From NCBI GenBank assembly GCA_903863035.1, contig CAIPAT010000165.1, forward strand, positions 1 through 35,737: a DNA stretch of 35,737 bases, read 5' to 3'. Below the pieces are notes generated by a model. The model was not told the DNA's origin, did not search any database, and saw only the letters and a program-made list of their open reading frames with translations. Both the position numbers and the translations under genes were made by a program. The DNA is from an uncultured Lentisphaeria bacterium. GTDB taxonomy: Bacteria; Verrucomicrobiota; Lentisphaeria; Victivallales; Victivallaceae. This document shows positions 26,308 through 33,909 of the stretch, in pieces (the stretch's first letter is position 1; the number at the start of each line of letters is the position of its first letter).

Positions 26308-26519
26308 TTTCTTTAAAACTCTATTGACAAAAATTACTCATCAGCCCAATCCCTGCTTCTTGTCGCGTCACCTCAGTTGTTTCACGGGGCATGGCTGACG
26401 GAAAAGCAAACCGGGCTGCTGGAAGATTTTTCCAGGCAACTTGCCGTCATTCGTCTTTCTGTTTTTTCAGCCATTTTCATTTTAACCTCTACTTTTTAGG
26501 ACTAAATCTTTCCCTGAAA

Positions 26520-27500
26520 TTAGTCGTTAAAAAATGTTATTTGTTTAAAATCATCAGGTTTATCGCGAAAAACTTTTCTCTTTTCAAGCGGCTTAATCGA
26601 TTTTTCAAGCCATAAATAGATTGTCTCAGAAACATAGCAGACCATACCCATGGTATCAAAGTAGTCTTTGGCAATTATCGTATTCATTTTTTGCGGGATC
26701 AAATCCCGGTATTTTTCCGATTCAAGCAGCACCATATGCTTCATAAAAAAATTGTGCTCTTCAAGTTTCTTCCAAGTATAATAACCGCTTACCGCAAAAA
26801 AAGAACCATCAGGGTCTTCTTTAAAATCAGCAAGTTTTATTCCGGGAGTATGCCACATATCGCCATCGACAAACGGCATTCTGCGTATCAGCAGGCTGGC
26901 CCCGTCCTGTATAATATGGAAGCAATTCTTCTTTTTATTTTCCTCAGCCATCTGCATTATTTTCAAGTTGCATATTTCCGTTAAAAGATACGTGCAATAA
27001 ACTTCATCATCCAGCGGATTGCCCATGATCATATATGGCAGATGCGCCTGTTTTAGAAATTCGCAGATTTTCAAATGCGAATCCGGAATAATGTTGGTTA
27101 TAATCCCGCCAATCATATTGCATCGCAAAAGGTTGTTCAATCTGCCAAGCTGCTCCTGCTCTGTAACATACGGAATGAAAATAACTTCAATTTTATAATT
27201 GTTCAATGCCGAGGTTATGTGGGACAGGCAGCTGTTGACATACATTGAAAGTTCGCCGATGTTGTCGTGAGTTTCCAGGTGCAGCGCTAATCCCACAATC
27301 GGAACATGGTCTATTTTCATCGACCGGGCAAAAAAATTTGCCTTGTAACACATTTTTTCAGCAGTTTTGAGAATAAGCTCGCGCTTGGCATCGGAACAAC
27401 TTATGTTGCCATTACGGTTGTTCAACACCGCAGATACCAGCGTCGATGTCACATTACAGACTTCCGCAATATCTTTTAAAGTTGTAAATTTTCTTCTCAT
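26520..27500 (-). CDS. LacI-type transcriptional regulator
   Basis: This 326-residue regulator starts with a LacI-type helix-turn-helix (TTLKDIAEVCNVTSTLVSAVLNN, residues about 5-28), then the hinge region SDAKRELILKTAEKM, followed by a periplasmic-binding-like effector domain of about 260 residues (VPIVGLALHLETHDNIGELS, NMIGGIITNIIPDSH). The C-terminal tail of about 30 residues is charged and lacks the usual final dimer helix. It lies upstream of, and faces the same way as, the hydrolase/prepilin/ceramidase-fold/giant-protein genes. Its own promoter holds a perfect palindromic operator at 27630-27643, so it probably represses itself and perhaps the downstream genes until a sugar inducer is present. 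The inducer is unknown. Confidence 0.85.
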   Translation of the reverse strand: MRRKFTTLKDIAEVCNVTSTLVSAVLNNRNGNISCSDAKRELILKTAEKMCYKANFFARSMKIDHVPIVGLALHLETHDNIGELSMYVNSCLSHITSALNNYKIEVIFIPYVTEQEQLGRLNNLLRCNMIGGIITNIIPDSHLKICEFLKQAHLPYMIMGNPLDDEVYCTYLLTEICNLKIMQMAEENKKKNCFHIIQDGASLLIRRMPFVDGDMWHTPGIKLADFKEDPDGSFFAVSGYYTWKKLEEHNFFMKHMVLLESEKYRDLIPQKMNTIIAKDYFDTMGMVCYVSETIYLWLEKSIKPLEKRKVFRDKPDDFKQITFFND

Positions 27501-27629
27501 CCTTGCTGCTTCTTTATTTTTAACAGGTTAATTGAAAAAATATCCGCCTGCTTTTCAATATCTGCCTTGCTGTTGTCCTGCTCATATTTACCCGTACTCA
27601 ACTTTTTCACGGGTACCTTAAAACTTTTA

Positions 27630-27680
27630 ATTCAACGTTGAATCTCATTTATATTATAACCATATATTTTAATTTGTCAA
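27630..27680 (-). promoter_or_regulatory. Promoter and LacI-type operator of the regulator gene
   Basis: Read leftward, TTGACA (complement of 27675-27680) and TATAAT (complement of 27653-27658) are both perfect consensus hexamers with 16-base spacing. The 14-base perfect palindrome ATTCAACGTTGAAT (27630-27643), with the central CG of LacI-family operators, starts 9 bases past the -10 box, right at the expected transcription start. This is the clearest regulatory site in the window. Confidence 0.8.
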
Positions 27681-28140
27681 GAGTTTTAAAAAAAAACCGT
27701 AAAAAAAGATAAACTAAATTTTAAGATAGTCCAAGGTCATTCTGAAGATGAAAAAGCGCCTTTGAAAAGCGGGAATCGTCCTCAACATGAAATACCATGG
27801 CATGGAGGCCGTTTCCGATACCTATGACATGATCAGGCCATTGAAATGTCGGTAGAAGGAATCGACACCCGGGTCCGCAAGCTGATTGACAAAGTTTAGG
27901 ATCATCATCGCGACTGCAAGTGCTGCAGAATCCTGCACCGAAGCCGACGCTGAAACCGAAAACGAATAATCAGCTAATTGCGTCTCCATCTGCAGCGGGT
28001 CAAACACCCCTGCGATTATATTATTTCATCCGGGAGCGCATTATCCCATAACGCATTTCTATTTGAGCTATTTAAATATCTTGCGCTTCAACTTTATAAA
28101 ATAACATAACTATAGATTAAATTCTTATGCTTAAATAAAG
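27681..28140. other. Intergenic A/T-rich region with coding-like remnant
   Basis: No intact gene is seen. A short rightward frame near 27836-27897 reads QAIEMSVEGIDTRVRKLIDKV before a stop and has a coding look, but it is open for only about 22 codons after an upstream stop; this may be the tail of a lost gene. The rest is A/T-rich, with poly-A runs near 27690-27705. Confidence 0.4.
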
Positions 28141-28200
28141 TATAATTAGTCAAATACAGCGGACAAACCACCGATATATCGGTGTTTGTTTTATTTTTTT
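28141..28200 (+). terminator. TATAAT box followed at once by a strong intrinsic terminator
   Basis: A perfect TATAAT lies at 28141-28146 (no clear -35 partner). Immediately after it, ACAAAC-CACCGA-TATA-TCGGTG-TTTGT forms a stem (28163-28189) containing the 16-base palindrome CACCGATATATCGGTG (28169-28184), followed by TTTTATTTTTTT (28189-28200). This is a textbook intrinsic terminator, but no recognised gene ends before it. It could end a small RNA from 27.7-28.1 kb or act as an attenuator in the leader of the gene at 28277. Confidence 0.7.
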
Positions 28201-28276
28201 ATTGAAGTAAATTTAGAACAACATAACGGTATTGCCGATTATCTGGCGAACCCCGTAAGATTTATAAAGGTTATTC

Positions 28277-29575
28277 ATGAAAACAACTGCGATCTCTCTG
28301 ATCATGCTGATCTTCGTGTTACTTTTAACGTTAATGGCATCGGCACGGGCGGAACCTGTGAATTCGCAACGAACTGCAAGCCAGGCGGTTGAAGAGGCGC
28401 ATAAAGCGCTCTGGAGCAAGTTTATTGACAAGCACGGCATCATTCTTGACTTCATCGGCGAGATTCCCGCTCCCGGTGACTGCGCAACAGGAAGGCCCAA
28501 TGCCATAGGCTGGTTCTGTCCCATCGAGAACGGCCCCATGTTTAACGGCTTGTATCTGCCAGCGGTTTGCGAACGGGCGCGGCGCAGCGGCGATCCGGCT
28601 GACAAGGATCAGGCGCGGCGGCTCGCGCAGGGGCTCATCAAGTGCGCTTCCGTATCGGACGTGCCGGGTATGATCGTGCGAGGAATGGCAACTGACGGCA
28701 AAAGTCATTACCCGCTTGGCTCTGACGACCAGACACATCCCTGGTTTCTGGGATTATACGCTTATTGGAAAAGCAATATCCCGTCGGATGCTGAAAAAAA
28801 GGAGATCGCCGCCAAGGTCAAGGAAGTTGCGGAGGTACTTGAATCAAAAGGCTGGCTATGTCCGTGTGACGGTTCATTCAAAGGCAATTTCCGGGGCGGA
28901 TTCAAAGGTGACCATTTTCGTGATGTGGCGCGGTATCTGTTCATGCTTAAAGCGGTCCATGATATGACCGGAAATCCAGTCTGGATGGAGCGTTATCAGA
29001 AAGCGCTGACCGAACGGCCCGGGAAACGGGGAATGACACGGATTGAAATTTGCGCGGCAGGCTACGGGCCGGATATCGAGCTGTTGAAGTGGAACCGGAA
29101 ATCGGTACAGCATTGGAACTGGATTTTTGTCGGTTCCCAGGCATCGCTCAAACATCTTATGGAAACAGAAGCCGACGCCGGTATCAAAGCACAGTTTCAG
29201 GCAGGTTTGACTGCCGGATGCAGAGAGGCGCTGCCAGGTCTGGCCGCATTCGAAAAATTTGACAATAATGATACCAGGCTTTTTGGCACGGCCGACTGGA
29301 GAGCAGTTTATCCCCAATGGTTCCCGCAAAAAACGCAGGCTGAAGCAATGAGGCTCTCAGAGCTGGCCGACAAGAAAAAGAAAGGCGAGCGGAGTGATTA
29401 TGAACACAATTTCGTTGACTCCCCGCTGGCCGCCGCCGCCATCGTGGCGCTGGCCGGTGATCCCGCTTATCGCGATATCGTTAAAAAGGCGATATGTCAT
29501 TATGACTATCAGAAACTTTACAGCGCCCGTTTCTTTTTCGCGGAATGCGCGTATTATGCATGTCCCGCCGAATAA
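28277..29575 (+). CDS. Secreted uncharacterised protein, probably helical-toroid
   Basis: The 432-residue product has a Sec signal peptide (MKTTAISLIMLIFVLLLTLM then ASARA). The mature part has repeated aromatic and Gly-rich helical hairpins such as GPMFNGLYLPAVCERARRSGDPADKDQARRL-like segments (about residues 95-125), THPWFLGLYAYWKSN (about 155), FKGDHFRDVARYLFMLKAVHDMTGN (about 215) and SVQHWNWIFVGSQASLKHLME (about 275), which suggest an (alpha/alpha)n toroid as in many polysaccharide-active enzymes. I recognise no named family and propose no reaction. AAAGG is 7 bases before the ATG. It runs toward the Gfo/Idh/MocA gene, and its 3' end touches a dispersed repeat. Confidence 0.78.
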   Translation: MKTTAISLIMLIFVLLLTLMASARAEPVNSQRTASQAVEEAHKALWSKFIDKHGIILDFIGEIPAPGDCATGRPNAIGWFCPIENGPMFNGLYLPAVCERARRSGDPADKDQARRLAQGLIKCASVSDVPGMIVRGMATDGKSHYPLGSDDQTHPWFLGLYAYWKSNIPSDAEKKEIAAKVKEVAEVLESKGWLCPCDGSFKGNFRGGFKGDHFRDVARYLFMLKAVHDMTGNPVWMERYQKALTERPGKRGMTRIEICAAGYGPDIELLKWNRKSVQHWNWIFVGSQASLKHLMETEADAGIKAQFQAGLTAGCREALPGLAAFEKFDNNDTRLFGTADWRAVYPQWFPQKTQAEAMRLSELADKKKKGERSDYEHNFVDSPLAAAAIVALAGDPAYRDIVKKAICHYDYQKLYSARFFFAECAYYACPAE

Positions 29576-29576
29576 C

Positions 29577-29687
29577 TATACTCTGCACGGCTGAAAATTT
29601 AACATAGATTGCGAAGATTTTGAGAATCAGTTCGTATTCTGAGAGGCTGCCGATACCAGTGTATCGAAGGCCTCGAAGAGTGCGAAT
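29577..29687. repeat. ~100-nt dispersed structured repeat, copy 2
   Basis: Partner of 16608-16708, starting one base after the stop of the gene at 28277. The two copies share nearly all of TATACTCTGCACGGCTGAAAA, AACATAGATTGCGAAGATTTT, GTATTCTGAGAGGCTGCCGA and GTGCGAA; this copy has an extra TCGAAGGCC-type block. The stem CGATAC-cagt-GTATCG is at 29651-29666. The segment from here to 29819 also holds an inverted pair GAATATCCAA / TTGGATATTGG, and the GCGACTAATATC end lies next to the stop of the leftward gene at 29828. Confidence 0.8.
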
Positions 29688-29827
29688 TCCAACTCGAACG
29701 TATAGGAATCTTGAACTGAATATCCAATGTCCAAGTTTGTTCCAGTCCTCCACCGGTTGGATATTGGTCAGTCAACCCGCATGAGAAGAAACAGAGCCGC
29801 AGGCGCGACTAATATCTTCAGGTTCAG

Positions 29828-31090
29828 TTATTTTTTCATGGCCAGTTCTCTGGCGTCGGCCAACAGGGAATATTTGGGAATCAGATTGGCGCGGAGATTG
29901 GCCGGTTCTTTACAGCTCTTGAGCATTTCCAGAAATTCGTCGCGGACTGCCGCAAAATGCTCTTCATGGCTGGTTCTTAGCGCCGCCGGAATATCTATCC
30001 GGAACCTGCCGCCGTCTTTTACCACGGACAGACCGTTATAATTCAGCTCGGCAACGGCTTTTTTCAAAGCGGCTTCAAACTGGTCGATATTGTTGTGCGG
30101 CTGGACAAACAGTTCCGGTTTGTTGCCAGTCTGCGGGCCCTGATCAATAATCAGGTCGGAAGCAGTGCCTTTCATAACTGACTTATGGGTGTCGCCGCCG
30201 CCTTCCGGGGCCTGCAGCGCCCAGATGACAGAGAGCTTAACCGGGATGCCTTTGATTTTGTAACTGAATTCGCCGTTGCTGAACAGCTTCAGCGTGTCGC
30301 CGCAGACATTTGCCGCGAGGCTTTCCGGGAACTTTTCCAGCCTGGTGACCAGCGTATATTTATCCAGCGGAACATTGGTGCTCCAGCGGCTGGCTTCGCA
30401 AAGTTCGACGTCCTTCGCGTAATCGACACTTGCTTCGCCGAAGATCATCCATTGAATAAGGTCAACAAGATGGGTGGTAACGTCCACAATGCCATCGCCC
30501 TGGACATTCACGTCGAAATACCAGCCCGGACGGACCAGCGGCGCACCGTTAACAGTCTTGTAAAGGTGGTGAACGCTTTCCTTCGTGATTGCCGGAGAAT
30601 CTTTCTCAATCCTGAAATCGCCGAACAGTTCTTTATTCTTTACCAGGTCGCGCTGAAGCAGAGAAGTGATTTCATGCCGTTCGGTCATGATGTCCATCAG
30701 TACCGGACTGTCAGCCAGCACGTCTTTGAGTACTTTGACGCCGTCACGGTTGATAGTCAGCGGTTTATCGCTGAGCACGCTGAATCCGGCATCATGCAGG
30801 CGCTTGATATAGTGGATTTTCAGGTTGTTTTTTCCGGCGAGAATGGCGATATCGCCCTGTTTTTCCGCCACGGCTTTTTCCATGAAATCCGGCGCTGCGT
30901 AAACGTGGAAGTTCCAGGCAGTCGGGTTCTGAGCGCGGCTGTTGAACGACTGTACCAGTTTCATATAGTTGTCCAGGTCAATACCTGGATCGGAGTAAAT
31001 ATAAACGTCTTTGCTGATTTCAGGATGCATTTCCCGCAGGACCAGTCCTGCATGGAAATGTCCGGGATTGATAATGACCAGAGTGTACAT
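29828..31090 (-). CDS. Gfo/Idh/MocA-like oxidoreductase
   Basis: This 420-residue protein shows the N-terminal Rossmann strand YTLVIINPGHFHAGL (with a GHFHAG in place of the usual GxGxxG), DIAILAGKNNLKIHYIKRLHDAG and the family lysine in SVLSDKPLTI (K of the DKP motif), followed by a C-terminal alpha/beta domain with HLVDLIQWMIFGE. It would oxidise or epimerise a sugar or sugar acid with a nicotinamide cofactor; GHFHAG makes classical NAD binding less certain. AAGGAA lies 7 bases before ATG 31090; a TTG-started extension upstream is rejected. It is co-directional with and follows the enolase-superfamily gene, pointing to a shared pathway. Confidence 0.8.
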   Translation of the reverse strand: MYTLVIINPGHFHAGLVLREMHPEISKDVYIYSDPGIDLDNYMKLVQSFNSRAQNPTAWNFHVYAAPDFMEKAVAEKQGDIAILAGKNNLKIHYIKRLHDAGFSVLSDKPLTINRDGVKVLKDVLADSPVLMDIMTERHEITSLLQRDLVKNKELFGDFRIEKDSPAITKESVHHLYKTVNGAPLVRPGWYFDVNVQGDGIVDVTTHLVDLIQWMIFGEASVDYAKDVELCEASRWSTNVPLDKYTLVTRLEKFPESLAANVCGDTLKLFSNGEFSYKIKGIPVKLSVIWALQAPEGGGDTHKSVMKGTASDLIIDQGPQTGNKPELFVQPHNNIDQFEAALKKAVAELNYNGLSVVKDGGRFRIDIPAALRTSHEEHFAAVRDEFLEMLKSCKEPANLRANLIPKYSLLADARELAMKK

Positions 31091-31171
31091 GTTTAATTCC
31101 TTATATTGTAAATAGTTGTGCGGTAATTTCAAAAGTATTTTGGTATTTTAAGGTTTTTCCCGGTATTCCGG

Positions 31172-31226
31172 CCATCTTTGCTCGTTTTTACGTAGCGCTG
31201 CTACGCCTGAACTCGCAAAAAACGCC
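31172..31226. repeat. Foldback hairpin between the oxidoreductase and enolase-family genes
   Basis: CGTTTTT-a-CGTAGC-gct-GCTACG ... AAAAACG folds back over about 45 bases, centred on the palindrome CGTAGCGCTGCTACG (31191-31205). It lies in the 193-base gap 31091-31283 of a co-directional gene pair. There is no T run on either side, so it is more likely a repeat or mRNA-processing structure than a terminator. Confidence 0.5.
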
Positions 31227-31283
31227 ATAATCCTCGGTAAAATTCCTGAAAATCCTTTCAAGAAATATTTTTGCAATCACCTC

Positions 31284-32678
31284 TTATGATTTGAAAGCCG
31301 GAGCCGGAAGCGTCCGCTGGATCTGTTCCAGGCAGTAGCCGAAACCGGGGCCTTTCAAGGTAGAAATATCAACGACTCCGTGACGGCGCTTATACAGTCC
31401 GGGATGAACTTTCTCTTCAGGGAGCGAGGCATCCGGATAGAACTGCATCGCGTTACATTCCACGCCCATGATCGTTCCGGCGTAAGCCGCCAGCAGGACA
31501 TGCGGGGCGATTGCCAGCATCGGATTGGTTAAATCCTGAACCATCAGGGTCATGCCGTGAGCTTTGGCCCAGCACATGCTGAGCAGCGCACCGGTCTGAG
31601 TCTTGCAGGTCTTCAGTGCGACCCCGGTCCAGCCGAGGGACCGTCCGAGCTTAACCAGATGCCAGTCATGGGCGCTTTCGTCCATGAACAGCGGCTTGCG
31701 GGCGGAAACACTGTGCACGTCAATCTGGTTTTCTTCCAGATCATACGGGAAGGGCTGTTCCACGTAAAGGATCTTGCCGTAAATCTGCGGTTCCTCCTCC
31801 ACCAGCCGGTCAAGAATTTCATTGACATAGGCGGGATTGGTCACCATGCAGTTGAAATCGGTGGTCAGCCAGTCAACGTCGTGCTCAATGGCGATTCTGC
31901 CGATATCCGTCAGCCGCTGGTAATCCCATGCCTGATCATTGCCGCGCAGTTTAACTTTCAGACAGTTAAGCCCGTCGGTCATAATCCAGTCGGCCAGCAA
32001 TACCGGATAGCCGTCTTTCGGATCGTTATCGGACAGCTCGGAAACCGCAATGAAATCTTTGCCGCCGACCAGGTGCCAGACCGGCATTTTCGACGGAATG
32101 TTTTTGACAAAGAAGTCGCAGGGGTATTTACCTTTGAAAGATACCGCGACACCTTCCGCCGGGGTAATATAATGACTCAAGTCATACGACATGTATTCGC
32201 TGGTGTAAGTCTCGTAAACCGGCTTGCCGAGCATATTGCCGTAGGCATCATGAAGCGCGACGTCAAACAGCGAACAGCAGACCAGCGCGCCAAGATGCGG
32301 CATCGGAGCCTCCAATGTCCGGTTGAATTCTTCAAGCAGTCCCGGAAGCTGCTTTTCAATAAACGCGTGCCCGACTTCAATCGGGTGTCCGGTCTCATCA
32401 AATTTCGCCCAGGCGGCGGCCAGTTTCACACAGAAATCCATCATAGCTTTCTCGCGGTATTCAAAAGATAGACTGCTCGGCCATACCCAGCCGACGCTCA
32501 ACGGGGTTTCCCCCCAGCCGAAAGCGGTCCTGCCGCTGCCGTCCTTTACTCCGAGTCTGGCTCTGCCGCAAGTAACTGAATTCAATGTTTCAGCACCGAA
32601 TTTCAACGGAACCCGCATTAATGCGGGAAGAAAGTATAGTTCTGCCGAAACAGGCCGGATATCAGTTGTTTTAGACAT
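31284..32678 (-). CDS. Enolase-superfamily (MR/MLE) sugar-acid dehydratase or racemase
   Basis: This 464-residue protein has an enolase-superfamily plan: an N-terminal capping region, then a barrel with LKVKLRGNDQAWDY (candidate KxK-type base), DWLTTDFNC (first metal ligand), KILYVEQPFP (second, Glu) and LFMDESAHDW (third), with TGVALKTCKTQTG as the strand that often carries the second base. No signal peptide is seen. Most relatives dehydrate or epimerise sugar acids with Mg2+. AAGGA is 8 bases before the ATG. AraC regulator upstream and Gfo/Idh/MocA gene downstream suggest one sugar-acid pathway. The length exceeds typical members (about 400) because of inserts in the capping domain. Confidence 0.8.
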   Translation of the reverse strand: MSKTTDIRPVSAELYFLPALMRVPLKFGAETLNSVTCGRARLGVKDGSGRTAFGWGETPLSVGWVWPSSLSFEYREKAMMDFCVKLAAAWAKFDETGHPIEVGHAFIEKQLPGLLEEFNRTLEAPMPHLGALVCCSLFDVALHDAYGNMLGKPVYETYTSEYMSYDLSHYITPAEGVAVSFKGKYPCDFFVKNIPSKMPVWHLVGGKDFIAVSELSDNDPKDGYPVLLADWIMTDGLNCLKVKLRGNDQAWDYQRLTDIGRIAIEHDVDWLTTDFNCMVTNPAYVNEILDRLVEEEPQIYGKILYVEQPFPYDLEENQIDVHSVSARKPLFMDESAHDWHLVKLGRSLGWTGVALKTCKTQTGALLSMCWAKAHGMTLMVQDLTNPMLAIAPHVLLAAYAGTIMGVECNAMQFYPDASLPEEKVHPGLYKRRHGVVDISTLKGPGFGYCLEQIQRTLPAPAFKS

Positions 32679-32854
32679 TTCTTAATCCTTTTTTGGAATA
32701 TTAGTCGTAAATGAAAAACCTTAAAATATATATCCCATGATGCAGAAAACAAGGAAGTTTAATCGAGTTGTCATCATTAAAATTTAACGGCAAAGCTGAA
32801 ACTTATGCACTCCGGCGGAACGGCGGGGCGGGGTTCCGGCGATGCCGGCTCGGG

Positions 32855-33772
32855 TCAAAGAATATCCTTAATTATCCGGTTTTGCTTGCGGAATTCGCGC
32901 GGGGCGGAACCGACTCGTTTGTGAAATTCGGCGGAAAAATAGAGTTGATTGGAATAGCCGGTACGTTCAGCTATATCCTGAATCGGCAATGAGGTATTTA
33001 ACAGCAGGGATTTCGCAGCATCCATTTTTAGCTTGATGAAATAATTGATTGGCGACATGCCGAATTTTACATGGAACGCGCGATGTAATGACGTAGTATT
33101 TGAACCCAGCGCAGCCGCTAATTTTTGTAAAGAAATTTTTTGTGACAGATGGTGTTCCAGCAAGTCTACTGCCTTAGCTAATAAAACGGATTTGTCTGAA
33201 CGCTCCACACTGTTTCCCAGCTCCAGCATTATTTCATAGCCCGCCACAGATGCCCGCTGCCTGAATCCGGGAGTTTTATCCCGCAGTTCACTGATGCATT
33301 TGCGCATCAGCGTTTCCACTGTTTTAAAATCACGCAGACTCACCATATCCCTTTCGAACAAACCGGTACTGTCCAGCAAACATCCGAGTGCATGTCCGCT
33401 GAAACAGCAGGCTAACCGGTGACAATGATTTTCCGGGCCGGTGGCAAATTCCATATTCTGATCCGGCAACACCAGAAATACTTCTCCGGGCATGACCCGG
33501 TATTCGTGCTCGCGCTGCTTAAAATACATGGAACCTTCCAGCACCAGTTCAATTGCAAATAATTCGGAAAATTCGCGTTTGCGGTAATAATTCTTATAGC
33601 AATGCTCTTCATGGGCAAAGTCCAGCCACAGCGGCAGCGCTTGAGCCAGCTCCGGTCTTGTATCTACGTACATCGTCCGGGTATAATACCGATCAATCGG
33701 GGTCCGCCATATCTTGGAAATGCCGTCCAGACTGGTAACTGAAACGTTTTTAGCATGTTTAGGTATTGGCAT
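32855..33772 (-). CDS. AraC-family transcriptional regulator
   Basis: The 305-residue protein has an N-terminal cupin-like sensor part (VMPGEVFLVLPDQNMEFATG, about residues 95-115) and a C-terminal pair of helix-turn-helix motifs: ISLQKLAAALGSNTTSLHRAFHVKFGMSP and LPIQDIAERTGYSNQLYFSAEFHKRVG with the AraC signature PREFRKQNR at the end. It probably senses a sugar or sugar acid. It is transcribed leftward, upstream of the enolase-family and oxidoreductase genes, and diverges from the MGH1-like glycosidase gene at 33910, so it is the natural regulator of both directions. Its ribosome-binding site is weak. Confidence 0.9.
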   Translation of the reverse strand: MPIPKHAKNVSVTSLDGISKIWRTPIDRYYTRTMYVDTRPELAQALPLWLDFAHEEHCYKNYYRKREFSELFAIELVLEGSMYFKQREHEYRVMPGEVFLVLPDQNMEFATGPENHCHRLACCFSGHALGCLLDSTGLFERDMVSLRDFKTVETLMRKCISELRDKTPGFRQRASVAGYEIMLELGNSVERSDKSVLLAKAVDLLEHHLSQKISLQKLAAALGSNTTSLHRAFHVKFGMSPINYFIKLKMDAAKSLLLNTSLPIQDIAERTGYSNQLYFSAEFHKRVGSAPREFRKQNRIIKDIL

Positions 33773-33847
33773 TCGTTTTTCGTCCGTATTATTTTAAAAA
33801 TATAATATTTTTGAATGAATATCACATATTATATATCTATTTATCCG

Positions 33848-33876
33848 TTGCTTCAATCCGATTTTGCATATATAAT
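33848..33876 (+). promoter_or_regulatory. Promoter of the second MGH1-like glycosidase
   Basis: TTGCTT (33848-33853) and TATAAT (33871-33876) are 17 bases apart, with AAGGA and ATG 33910 following. The 136-base gap between this gene and the divergent AraC gene is A/T-rich and is where AraC sites would be expected; none is certain. Confidence 0.6.
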
Positions 33877-33909
33877 ATAAATAAACAGTAAGCTTAAGGA
33901 TTATAATTA

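Noticed and set aside
27822-28007. 61-codon leftward open frame in the gap after the LacI-type gene
   Set aside because: No ribosome-binding site or family similarity; its Ala/Ser-rich sequence looks like chance reading of the remnant region.
30185-31096. 303-codon rightward open frame
   Set aside because: Antisense shadow of the Gfo/Idh/MocA-like gene; no motif and no start signals.
31557-32471. 304-codon rightward open frame
   Set aside because: Antisense shadow of the enolase-superfamily gene.
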